This document shows, one piece after another, positions 1 through 10,600 of a stretch of 39,506 nt of DNA; position 1 is the first letter of the stretch, and every line of letters starts with the position of its first letter. The stretch is from NCBI GenBank assembly GCA_903875045.1, contig CAIQUS010000090.1:1-39506 (forward strand). Reading direction: 5' to 3'. The DNA comes from an uncultured Bacteroidales bacterium. GTDB lineage: Bacteria > Bacteroidota > Bacteroidia > Bacteroidales > FEN-979. The notes below the pieces were generated by a model. It did no database searches and was not told where the DNA came from. It worked only from the letters and a program-made list of their open reading frames with translations. The position numbers and the translations under genes were made by a program.

Positions 1-2661
1 ACAACCTGATGTATCAGTTGTTTTGGTATAATTGGTATCAGGATAAGCAGTGTTGGTAAGTTTAACCATGGTTCCGGCCTTTGCATTGGCTGCGCAGGTC
101 AGAGAAACACATACGTTCACATTGGCAATCCAGCCTTTTCCGATCACGTTCGAGAACGTAGGTGCAGAAGGACGCTGTCCCGGAGGGGAATAGATGGCTT
201 TTACTGCCCAGCGGTATGCACCGTTTGGCAGAGCAGGCCAGCCATTGTCAACTGTTGTGTTAACACTGCCGGTCCAGATGGAAGTCCAGAGGGTTTGGTT
301 ACCTTCTTGTCCCTGTAAGAGGCGCCATACCTGATAGGTCATAGCCAAAGGCTGATAATCAGCAACACCTTCGTAACCGGTAACTGTAGCAACTGGTTTC
401 TCATAGATGAGGCCAGCAGGAGCAGAAGCAGTGATGAGTTCTTTGTTGGCTGACTGATTGTCAGTTAACAACGGACCACCAACACCCTGGAGGATGGCAC
501 GCATCATAAAGTTACCAGCGGCAGGAATCCATGGGGCGCCACCAGTCACAAATTTTGAATAACTGCGCAATTGGGTATTGGTTAAGTCAACACCAATGCC
601 GGCTGCGTGGGGAGGAATGCCACCCTGTTTCATCACCAGGTAGAAATCGCCTGAGTTGATGGTGATAGGAGCAGCAAATGAGAAATCAGCCCAGCCAAAT
701 CCGGTCGGGGTCACTTCAACACTGTCGATTACGGTTCCCGGAACACCACCTGCACCATCGGCTTTGTAAGCCATCATTTTGAATTTGGTCAGCGGAAGGG
801 CGTTTGCGGGGTAATTGGCAGCCACTCCGAGGTTCACTTTACCACCAATCAGTTTGACAGGCCATCCCAGCGGGGTGAACTTCAAAGCATTGAGGTTGTT
901 GGCAGTGGCCCAGATGGCAAAATTATCCTGTGTACCATCATCATAGATCACCTGATACAATCCCTGGGGAACTCCCCAGTTAAGGTTCACAGCGGTTGGT
1001 GTGGTAGGATTGTTTAAAACAGCGGTAAAAGGACCAGGCTGAACGGCAGTGGGCAACAAAGCTGCATCCTGGGTAGCCGTTGTATTGGGAACCAGGTTCA
1101 CTGAGCCGGTGAAGTTATCATAACCTGTTTTTCCGATCACGATCGGTGTAGCACCTGACAACGAGAGCAGCGGGGTAAGATAGGTACCGCCAGCAATCGT
1201 ATAGGTTGTTACAGCATTCGCACCAGTACCAACAGTAACGGTAGCGCCAACGATCGGAGCTCCGGTAGAAGCATCGGTAACGGTTCCACCAACTTTGGGA
1301 CCAGGTGCCATCATAATATCAAGACTCGTGGCAACACCTGTTACAATCGTACCAGATCCTGAGCCGTTGATGTAACCGGGGGCTGTACAGTTAGCAGTAA
1401 CTGCACCTGAAGGCAGGTTGTAGATCATATAAAAACCATTGGCACGGGAGGTATCCCTTTTTGTACCAACTACTACAATTGCTCCGGCAATCGGGGCAAG
1501 GGTATTTACATCTTTCACATATCCCATCAAAGCACCCGGGGTACTTGCAGGAACACCAAATTGAATGTTGGGGCGCGATGTAGGTGCATTATTGGTTGCA
1601 ACACTGCATTCGGTCTGATTGTCTGCATAATGTCCGGCAGTCATACCAGCAAGAGTTGTTGAATTTACATAAGAATAGCTTGTATAGCTTGTATTTGCAT
1701 AGCAAATTTCAACAATCATGTTCGAGGTACCATTCCAATTGAAAGGGGTTGTGAGGGTAATGGTCTGCCAACCGGTTCCTGGAACTGCATAGGCAGTGGT
1801 GTAATTTGATGTTAAGCCGTTCACATAACCTCCGGTGAGGTTGGTTAGTGCTGTTGCGCCAAATTTCACATTGAAACCATTCATCACCTGGGTTGAGTAA
1901 GAAATTACATTAAACCCAACAGATGAAATGTTTCCGGCGGAAACACCGGCAGCGGTTAATTCAGCAGCCGTAAACAGCATTTGTGTTCTTCCACCCATCC
2001 AGAATGTTGTATAAGGATAAGGTGAAGAAACGGTACCTGTACCAATGGTAACAACTGCGGGAGGTGCGGCAGGGCCGGCGGTAACATGTACCAGGTCCAT
2101 GGAGCAGTTATTGCCATAGGCAGAAGTAAACAGGAAGGCAACATAAAGTGTTGCCTGGTTATTGGCGCCACTTGGAAGTACGATGTTCTTGACCTTCCAG
2201 CCGGCTACAGCATTGTAGCGGTTGTAGGTGCCTGCCGTATTCCAGGTAGTACCGTTGGTTGACCACTGTACATCAACTTTATCAGCGCTGGTCGAATAGC
2301 CGGGATCTTCGAACCAGGCAAAATCAACCATGATAAAGGATTTGTTGGTGGTAGACATGGCAGTAGTCCTCTTCATACGAGTCGAGCCACTGGAGATGTT
2401 GAACGAATTGTACATGGCAAATTTCGTTCCATCGTAAGCAGTCGAAATCGTAGGATAAGTACTGGAAGTTACAAAGCTCACACCAAGGGTGGTGCCTGTA
2501 ACCTGCTCCAGAGCCCATCCGGCCGGAGGAGTTGTTCCGCTACCTGTCTCAAAGCTTTCGGTCAACAGCATTGTCTGCTGTGCAAACCCAAAAGAAACGA
2601 AGACAAACATCGACACTGCAAGCAGCATCAATGATTTCAGCGTTCTGGTAACATTTCTCAT
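1..2661 (-). CDS. Secreted multidomain protein with anchor-J-like and carboxypeptidase-regulatory-like domains (partial)
   Basis: An open minus-strand frame of 887 codons runs from ATG at 2661 off the left edge, so its C-terminus is missing. It starts with a Sec signal peptide (MRNVTRTLKSLMLLAV..., cleavage probably near FGFAQQ). Residues about 27-190 resemble a choice-of-anchor J domain (LLTESFETG...PPAGW). A second beta-sandwich follows to about 365, then two carboxypeptidase-regulatory-like domains (LMGYVKDVNTLAPIAGAIV and GGTVTDASTGAPIVGATVTV, about 370-540). After these come another lectin-like sandwich (FGWADFSFAAPITINSGDFY) and a Fn3-like domain near the break. I checked the frame for stops from the left edge to about position 1440 and by translation elsewhere. 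The architecture suggests an exported or cell-surface protein, probably ending in a T9SS sorting domain outside the window. Substrate and exact role are unknown. The neighbour at 2875-4500 reads the same way, 213 bases upstream. Confidence 0.85.
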   Translation of the reverse strand, partial: MRNVTRTLKSLMLLAVSMFVFVSFGFAQQTMLLTESFETGSGTTPPAGWALEQVTGTTLGVSFVTSSTYPTISTAYDGTKFAMYNSFNISSGSTRMKRTTAMSTTNKSFIMVDFAWFEDPGYSTSADKVDVQWSTNGTTWNTAGTYNRYNAVAGWKVKNIVLPSGANNQATLYVAFLFTSAYGNNCSMDLVHVTAGPAAPPAVVTIGTGTVSSPYPYTTFWMGGRTQMLFTAAELTAAGVSAGNISSVGFNVISYSTQVMNGFNVKFGATALTNLTGGYVNGLTSNYTTAYAVPGTGWQTITLTTPFNWNGTSNMIVEICYANTSYTSYSYVNSTTLAGMTAGHYADNQTECSVATNNAPTSRPNIQFGVPASTPGALMGYVKDVNTLAPIAGAIVVVGTKRDTSRANGFYMIYNLPSGAVTANCTAPGYINGSGSGTIVTGVATSLDIMMAPGPKVGGTVTDASTGAPIVGATVTVGTGANAVTTYTIAGGTYLTPLLSLSGATPIVIGKTGYDNFTGSVNLVPNTTATQDAALLPTAVQPGPFTAVLNNPTTPTAVNLNWGVPQGLYQVIYDDGTQDNFAIWATANNLNALKFTPLGWPVKLIGGKVNLGVAANYPANALPLTKFKMMAYKADGAGGVPGTVIDSVEVTPTGFGWADFSFAAPITINSGDFYLVMKQGGIPPHAAGIGVDLTNTQLRSYSKFVTGGAPWIPAAGNFMMRAILQGVGGPLLTDNQSANKELITASAPAGLIYEKPVATVTGYEGVADYQPLAMTYQVWRLLQGQEGNQTLWTSIWTGSVNTTVDNGWPALPNGAYRWAVKAIYSPPGQRPSAPTFSNVIGKGWIANVNVCVSLTCAANAKAGTMVKLTNTAYPDTNYTKTTDTSGC

Positions 2662-2874
2662 AATTTTGAATTTTAGGTTAATAAATAAAGGTTAGTTAAA
2701 TAAAAAGGGACCAATATTGCTATTGGCATATATATTGGGGGAAATAAGGTTGCAAATCAGCACTATAACAAAATTGAAATAAGTTCGCAAGATACGGCAT
2801 TTTTTAATACAGATGAAAAGTTTTCAGCAATTATTTGTTTTTAGGCTTATTGCCGAAATATCATGGACAAAGGA
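2662..2874. other. Intergenic spacer between two minus-strand surface-protein genes
   Basis: An AT-rich 213-base gap. It must hold the promoter of the partial gene at 1-2661. The best -7 candidate on the minus strand is CAATTTTG (2768-2775), one base off TAnnTTTG, without a convincing -33 partner. I see no clear terminator hairpin for the gene ending at 2875. Confidence 0.4.
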
Positions 2875-4500
2875 CTATTGTTTGATCAGTTTCTCTACAC
2901 CCATTTTATTACCTGCCATCACACGGACTATATATACACCTTTAGGCCAGTCTGTTACATCGAACTTGTATTGCTTCTGACCAATTACGCTGGTTTGGAT
3001 GACCCGTTCTCCCATCATGCTGTAAATTTCAACCTGTATGGTTTGAGCCGCTTCAAAATCAAATACCTCAAGTGTAAAGGCACTGGTAGCAGGGTTCGGG
3101 GACACGGTAAATAACGCTGATGCTTCTTTCATCTCCATGGTTATCATCTCCTTTGGGAGTTCCTCTTCATTTATCGTCAGCATGCTTTTCGTTAGGAGGC
3201 AGTAGCCGGCGTTGGTGGTAATAGATGCCCTCAGGTAACCTCCGTTTTCAACCGTTGTGGCCGGTTGCAACACGATGTTCCCACCGGATATAAAAGTTGC
3301 GTTTCCTCCTGTTTTAACAGTAAAGTTGGAAACCGTGATAGATTGTGTGGCATCGAAGCAGGTGACTGTACCTGTATTGATGGTCAATCCAGAAAGTGCC
3401 AGGATGGAGGGAATAGCGGTCATAAATTCAACCTGAAGACCATAAGATGTTCCAATATTATTGGTAGCATACGCTTTAACGTAATATCTTGTTTTGGCTG
3501 CGAGGCTGGTAAGATTGCTGGTAAACTCGCCCGTTCCCGTACCATCTGTGGTGATACCCTCATGGGTCGTAACAGTCGGATTTTGTGTGGTACTCCAAAC
3601 CACGCCGCGGGCATTAATATCGGCACCGCCGTCGTTCGTAACATTTCCTCCGCCAACAGCGGTGGCTTCCGCAATTGCTGAAATTGATGAGGTGGATACA
3701 GTGGGCAAGGTCGCCGGATTTTTGAGGCACCGGACACTCGAACTGTTGCTATACCAAGTATAGTTTGAGTACATTAATGCGTCATCATATCTCAATCGCA
3801 CGAAATATGCGCAACAGTAATACCAGCCTGAAGAAGTAAAAAAGAAGGTCTCGAAACCCAGACTGGCGAAATTTCCCTGATCATTTTTCCAGCCTCCGGG
3901 CAGGGCATTGAAACCACTCGAATTGGTGGCTAAAGTATTCGGTGCGTACCACAAACCCGTGCCTGCTTCAAAGGTGCCCGTTGATTTCATTCGTCCTCCT
4001 GCATCATTCAACAAAAGATAGCTAAGCCACGTCCACTCAGCAGAGGTAGGTATATGCCAGCCAACCGGGCAAATGCCTTGCTTTGGTCCATCCCCGGCAT
4101 ACTGCATCAACTCATTCCATTGGTAAAGGCCCCCATAGGTGTTGCAATTGGAAGGATTGTCTCCATAACAATGCTTTTCAATGATGCCATTGTTTGTTTG
4201 GCCCGTGCTGCCTGGGATCATAACACCTACTTTGAGGTTTTCGCCCAACCAGCATTGGTCGCCTATTTGCACGGTGCTGTAAACGTTGCCGTCAGCGTCT
4301 GTAGCAGTGGATGTGCCACAGGTGAATGTCATGCTGGAAGAAGGGTTGATTTTTTCCGCTCCGATGATCGAAGAAGAGACATCCGGCAAGCCGCTGCTAC
4401 CGGTTTGCCGGACTGCGGAGATACTGGTTTTTGAAGCGCTTTGAGCAGTACACATCATGGCTGTCATGAGGACCAACATCGTAAAACAGAGTTTTTTCAT
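2875..4500 (-). CDS. FISUMP-domain protein with T9SS type A sorting domain
   Basis: 541 residues from ATG 4500. The frame stays open to a TTG at 4536, but that TTG lies inside the -7 box TACCTTTG (4534-4541), so translation must start downstream, and the ATG gives a good signal peptide (MKKLCFTMLVLMTAMMCTAQS). Domains: FISUMP at about 45-250 (DQCWLGENLKVG, QWNELMQY, GICPVGWHIPTSAEW, ending SSSVRCLKN); a Fn3-like domain at about 255-350 (ARGVVWSTTQNPTV...YYVKAYATNNIGTSYG); a short beta module with a GGNIVLQPATTVENGGY motif; and a T9SS type A C-terminal domain at about 465-541 (VSPNPATSAFTLEVFD...GVYIVRVMAG). The sorting domain directs export by the type IX system and surface attachment or release. 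FISUMP domains have a C-type-lectin-like fold and probably bind ligands. The FISUMP-Fn3 order recurs in the gene at 23974-26826. Confidence 0.9.
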   Translation of the reverse strand: MKKLCFTMLVLMTAMMCTAQSASKTSISAVRQTGSSGLPDVSSSIIGAEKINPSSSMTFTCGTSTATDADGNVYSTVQIGDQCWLGENLKVGVMIPGSTGQTNNGIIEKHCYGDNPSNCNTYGGLYQWNELMQYAGDGPKQGICPVGWHIPTSAEWTWLSYLLLNDAGGRMKSTGTFEAGTGLWYAPNTLATNSSGFNALPGGWKNDQGNFASLGFETFFFTSSGWYYCCAYFVRLRYDDALMYSNYTWYSNSSSVRCLKNPATLPTVSTSSISAIAEATAVGGGNVTNDGGADINARGVVWSTTQNPTVTTHEGITTDGTGTGEFTSNLTSLAAKTRYYVKAYATNNIGTSYGLQVEFMTAIPSILALSGLTINTGTVTCFDATQSITVSNFTVKTGGNATFISGGNIVLQPATTVENGGYLRASITTNAGYCLLTKSMLTINEEELPKEMITMEMKEASALFTVSPNPATSAFTLEVFDFEAAQTIQVEIYSMMGERVIQTSVIGQKQYKFDVTDWPKGVYIVRVMAGNKMGVEKLIKQ

Positions 4501-4533
4501 AGTAGCATGGTTTTTGGGGTTTTGTTTCGTTCT

Positions 4534-4541
4534 CAAAGGTA
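4534..4541 (-). promoter_or_regulatory. Bacteroidota -7 box for the 2875-4500 gene
   Basis: TACCTTTG on the minus strand matches TAnnTTTG. Transcription should begin about 5-8 bases downstream, leaving a leader of about 28 bases before ATG 4500. It overlaps the upstream TTG and so excludes that codon as start. No clear -33 TTG is seen at the usual distance. Confidence 0.6.
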
Positions 4542-4679
4542 CAGAATGGTTTGCTGATAACCTAATTTTAAATTATCCGGGTCTAAATCCCAAATAGGGA
4601 CTTATCCATAGCATATCTGCAACAGTAACATCCGTTTTTATTTCTATCTTTACAGTGTTTAATTGACCTGATCCTTCTC

Positions 4680-7600
4680 ATGAATGTTTCAAGACCGCTG
4701 CTCGGTTTCCTGACCGGTTGTCTGACACTGCTCCTGCCAGTTCCTGATCTTTCGGCCCAGGTGGCCGGTTTTCTGTCGCCGGATACTGTTTGTACCGGCG
4801 AACTCATTACCCTTACAAATACCACAGTTGGCGGAACCACCTGGTACTGGAATTTCTGTTCGGGAAATGCCAATCAGAACCCTTCCGGGTTGAATATCGG
4901 CAATCCGGGGAACCTGCTCGACATCCCGACATATCTTACACTTGTAAAACAAGGCAACGACTGCTTTTCGTTCATCAGTTGCCAGGGCGTTGGCGTGGTG
5001 CGTTATTTTCATGGCACAAGTTTTAAAAATAATCCTGTCAGCTGGACCAACCTGGGAACCTTTGGCGCGATCTCTTTCAGCCAGGAAGGGATCCAGGTAA
5101 AGGAAGACAATGGTCAGTGGTACGGGATCGTTTGCAGCGACACAAAACTTGTAAGGCTGAACTTCGGCGCTTCACTCTGGAACACCCCCACGGCAACCAA
5201 TCTTACATTCGCCGGATTGAACATGCTGCATGGTTTGGTGGTCATCAAGGAAGGAACCACCTGGCTCGGGTTTGCGACATGCTCCACGGGAAATAAACTG
5301 GTTCGGTTCAATTTCGGGACCAGTTTGGGAAATGTTCCTGTGATGACTGATTTTGGCAATCTTGCCGGTTTTAGTTCACCAGGGGCGCTATGCCTGGTCC
5401 AGGAAAACACATTGTGGTATGGCATGATGATGGCAGGCGGTAACACCCTGGCACGAATCACTTTCGGGAATTCACTCCTGAATACCCCGACCGGCGTAAA
5501 TCTTGGCAACCCGGGCGGTTTCAGCAGCGCCATCGGGCTGACCCTGATCCGTGATTGCGAATCAACGGTTGGCTACTGGGTCAACTACCTGTCGCCGGGG
5601 CAGCTTGGCAAGTTGGTATTTCCAACCGGGATCACCGGAAGTGTTACCGGTACGGTGCTTGGCAATATCGGGTCGCTGGCCCAGCCTCACAGTTTTTCAG
5701 AGATTTTCAGGCAAAACGATACCCTTTATGCCTACATCACCAACCGGCAGAACGGCACACTTACCCGGCTCACCTTCCCTCCGTGCAGCAATGCATCCGT
5801 TCCTTCATCCACCATGTTCAATCCTCCGGCTTTTTCATACAACACCGCCGGAACCTATAATATCCGGCTGATCGTCAACGAAGGTTTGCCGAATCAGTCG
5901 ACCATCTGTAAAAGCATCGTTGTACTCGCAGCACCCTGCAATCCTGTGGCAGCATTCACCGCCCCTGATACGGTTTGCGTAGGAAGTACCGTCAATATAA
6001 CCAACCAATCAACCACCGGAGCCACCTATTACTGGAGTTTCTGTTCCGGCAATGCCCTGTCAAATCCCCTGGGTGTAAACATCGGAAACCCGGGTAATCT
6101 GCTGAACATCCCCGGGTATAGCACACTGGTAAAAGATGCAAGCGGAACATGCTATTCATTTATTACAAACCAGGGCACCATGTCGGTGGTAAGGTACAAC
6201 CATGGCACAAGTTTCAGCAACAACCCTGTTTCATGGACAAATCTGGGTGGTTTCGGTATGCTGAGCGATACGGTTCTTGGGATTAAAATAAAGTATGACA
6301 ACGGACAATGGATCGGTTTTGTGAACAACAACAACCGGATCGTGAGGCTGAATTTCGGCGCATCCCTGGGAAATGCACCAACAGCTACCCTCCTGGGCCC
6401 TTATGCCATGCTGAATACCGCACATTGCATTGATATTTTCAAGGAGGGTGCAACCTGGTTCGGTTACATCACCTGTTCCTGGGGGAACAAGCTGGTACGG
6501 TTGAATTTTGGCAACAGCCTGCTGAATACCCCGGTACTCACCGACCTGGGAATCCCGGGAGCGATGAATTTGCCAGCATCATTCCGGTTTATCAATGAAA
6601 ACGGGACATGGTACGGGCTGGTGGCTAATTTCGGGAACAACACCATGACCCGGTTAACATTCGGAAGTTCCCTGCTGAACGATCCAACGGGGGTAAACCT
6701 GGGTGTTGTGTGTCCCGGGATCATCACGCCGGGAGGGATCACCCTCATTCGCGATTGCGGAGGCACAACCGGTTTTCAGCTCAACTATTCCACCTCATCC
6801 CCCGATCTCATCTGGAGGCTAAGTTTTCCGTCAGGGATAACCGGACCGGTTACCGGAACTTCTCTTGGGAACATTGGCGCCATGAACAGGCCATCCATGT
6901 TCTCGGAACTCTTCAGGGTAGGCGATACCTTGTTTCTTTACGCAACAAACCGCCAGAATTTCACTCTCACCCGACTTCGTTTCCTGCCTTGCTCCAATGC
7001 CTCGGTACCCTCCTCCACATTGTACAATCCACCTGCTTTTTCATACAATCAGCCGGGTACATACAACATCCAGCTCATCGTTAACGAAGGACTGCCCGAC
7101 CAGGCAACCCTCTGCAAAAGCATTGTGGTGCTTGCAGCTCCCTGCAATGCAGCGGCAGCATTCACCGCCCCGGATACCGTTTGCGTGGGTACCCCGATCA
7201 ATGTTATAAATACTTCTACCGGCGGAACCTCATACTACTGGAACTTTTGTTCTGGAAGCGCATCGGCAAACCCGGCAGGGATCAATATAGGTAATCCGGG
7301 AAACGCGTTGAATCAACCGGTTTATAACACACTGGTGCAGGACGGGACAGATTGCTATTCCTTTGTTACAAACCATGGAAGTCCGACCCACATCACCCGG
7401 AATTATCATGGCAACAGTTTCCGCAACAATCCGGTGAGTTCGACCATCATTCTTCAAAACGGGATCATACACCAATATTGCGAAGCCATTCAGATCAGGA
7501 AGGAGAACGGGAACTGGTATGGTTTTGTGAACAACAATACCACCATCCACCGGATTAACTTCGGTGCTTCCATCACCAACAATTCACCAACGACAACAGA

Positions 7601-10600
7601 CATTGGTCCGTTTCCCAATATTGCTGTTGCCCATGGGCTGGTCATTGTAAAAGAAGGTACCACCTGGCTTGGCTTCTTTGATTCTTCCGATCAGAACAAA
7701 CTTTACCGATTGAATTTTGGAACCAGCCTGGCCAATATACCCGTCTTTAGCGATCTTGGCAACCTTGCCGGATTCAGCCATCCCTGCCAGATTGCATCTG
7801 TAAAAGAAAACGGTACCTGTTACCTTTTGATAGTTAATTTTGATGGCAACAGTTTGTCGAGAGTTAATTTCGGGACATCGTATCTGAATACGCCTACCGG
7901 ACAGAACCTTGGAAATTGCGGAGCCATGGTAGCTCCCATCGGGATTACTGTGCTCAATGATTGTGAAACCACTACCGCATACTATACCGAATACCTGCCC
8001 TCCGCGACCACCACTTTGGGAAAACTGACATTCTCAGGGGGCATTGGAGGCACAGTTACGGCACAATCACTGGGAAATATTGGTACCCTTCATTATCCGG
8101 TTGGATTCTCTGAGTTGTTCCGGCAAAATGATTCCCTGTTTGCTTATGTGGCAAATCAGTACAGCTCGTCGCTTACACGGTTCAGTTTTCCGCCCTGCAA
8201 CAATGCCTCCATCCCTTCATCCACCCTGTTTACACCTCCGGCCTTTTCTTACAACGCACCTGGGACTTATCCGGTAAGGCTCGTGGTGAATGAGGGTCAG
8301 TATACCGAAGCCAGTGTGTGTCATTCCATCGTGGTGATGCCCCAGCAGATTGTGAACCTTGGCAATGACCGGTCGATCTGCCCCGGAACGACCACCATCC
8401 TCGATGCGGGGGCCGGGTTCACATCGTACCTTTGGTCAACGGGTGCCACATCCCGCATGATCACCGTTGGCACTGCCGGAAGTTACTGGGCAAAGGGAAC
8501 AAAGTATGGTTGCGAAGATTATGATACCGTTGTGGTTTCCGTCTATCCCTTTACACCTGTGAACCTTGGGCCGGACCCGACAGTTTGCGACGGGCAAACA
8601 GTAACCTTTGATGCCGGTACATGCTGGAACTGTAACTATCTCTGGTCGAACCTTACCACCGGCCAGACAAACATCGGAACCGGACAAACATACACCACCG
8701 GTAACGCCGGAATTTACTCGGTTTTATTGACCAGTACCGATGGCTGTATCAGCCGCGATACCATTCAGCTATTCACAAACCCCACCCCGACGGTGACAAA
8801 CTGGCCGCTCTTCCAATCCATCTGCTCCAACAACCATGTTATCATCAACCTCACCTCCGGCATCCCGGGCAGTAATTTCGCCTGGACGGTAACGGCAAGT
8901 TCACCCGATGTTACCGGATGGTCCAATGGAGTTGGCTTGAGCATCAACCAGCTTTTGCTGAACACTTCAGCGATTGACCAAACGGTAACCTACCACATTA
9001 CCCCCTTCATCGGATCCTGCAGCGGACCGGTTGTGGATTACATTGTTACTGTGAAGCCTGTGCCGGATGTTTCTGCCAGCCCGCCCTCTCAAAGTGTTTG
9101 CAACGGCGCTTCCGTGACAATTTCATTGTCATCCGGCATCAGCAGTGCCTCCTTTACATGGAGTGCCTCCGGAAGTCCCCCTGCCATTTCCGGATTTTAT
9201 TCCGGCTTCGGCCCGAATATAATACAGCCATTATACAACTCCGGTCAAACCATCGGGACGGTTACATATCAAATTACCCCCATCGCCAACGGATGCCCGG
9301 GCACACCTTTGGTTTACAACGTTCCCGTGATGCCGCAACCCGACGTGGTGATCAATCCGCCGGCACAAATCATTTGCTCGGGAAATTCAACCACCATCGC
9401 GCTCACTGCATCCTCCGCACTGACCACTTTTTCCTGGACGGCCAGCCTCTCTTCCGGTAACATCACCGGTTATTCAGGCGGTTCCGGTGATACCATCAGC
9501 CAGCTTCTCACCAATCCGGCATTTACGCCTGGCAGTATCAACTATTCAATAACGGCAGAGATCAGCGGGTGTTTATTTCCGCCGGTAATATGCCCTGTCA
9601 CCGTAAACCCTTCGCCCTCCATCACGAACTCCGGGATAGTTTCTGAGATGTGCTCAGGTGCATATACCAGTTTTACCCCCGTTTCAACTGTTGCAGGAAC
9701 CCTGTTTTCATGGACGGCAGTTGGAAATTCCCCTGATTTAACCGGTTATATTCCCGGCAACGGAAATTCAATCACCCAACAGCTTTTCAATAGCGGGTTT
9801 ACCAATCCTTCCGTGATCTATACCGTTACGCCTTATGCGCTGGGTTGCAGCGGTGCTCCCGGGATTTTTACCGCAATCGTCCATCCTATCCCTGATATCA
9901 ATTTCAGCCCGGCGTCAACCACAGTTTGCACCGGGGATCCCGTCAGTATTCAGCTGAATTCCCAGGCACAGCCGGCACTTTTCACCTGGACGGCCACAGG
10001 AAGTTCGGCATTCATTACCAATTATTCCGGAGGAACCGGACCGGCCATTCAACAGGTACCGCAAAATACCGGCCCCGACCCGGAAACGGTTACCTACACC
10101 GTTACACCGGCATCCAACGGATGTTCCGGCGTTCCCGTTCCATATATTGCCAACATAAACCCGAGGCCGGTTTTAACCATCAGCTCTTATCCGTCATCAC
10201 TCTGCTCCGGTGAATTGTTTTCTTTGGCATTTTCTTCTGCAACCACGGGTACCCTCTTCAGTTGGAGTGCCTCAGCTACTTCTCCATCGGTATCAGGATA
10301 TTCTTCCGGGAACGGCAACAACCTAAGCCATACTCTCCAGAATCAAGGATCAACGGTTGAAAGCGTAACCTACCTGATTACCCCTCAGGCCAATGGTTGT
10401 GCCGGTACCACATCCACGGTGGTGGTATATATCAAGCCAAAACCTGATCTCATTTTCAATCCGGATTCCCAATCGGTTTGTTATGGCCAGCATGCACAAA
10501 TTGTGCTTTCATCCTCCTTCCCGGGAGCCATCTGTTCGTGGACGGCCACCGGTTCCTCACCGGCGGTTACAGGTTACACAGACGGTACCGGAAATACGAT

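Noticed and set aside
4680-4760. Lipobox LTGC at residues 11-14 of the 2376-residue protein
   Set aside because: It sits within the hydrophobic core, with a further hydrophobic stretch after it and a normal cleavage site near LSAQ. A standard signal peptide fits better.
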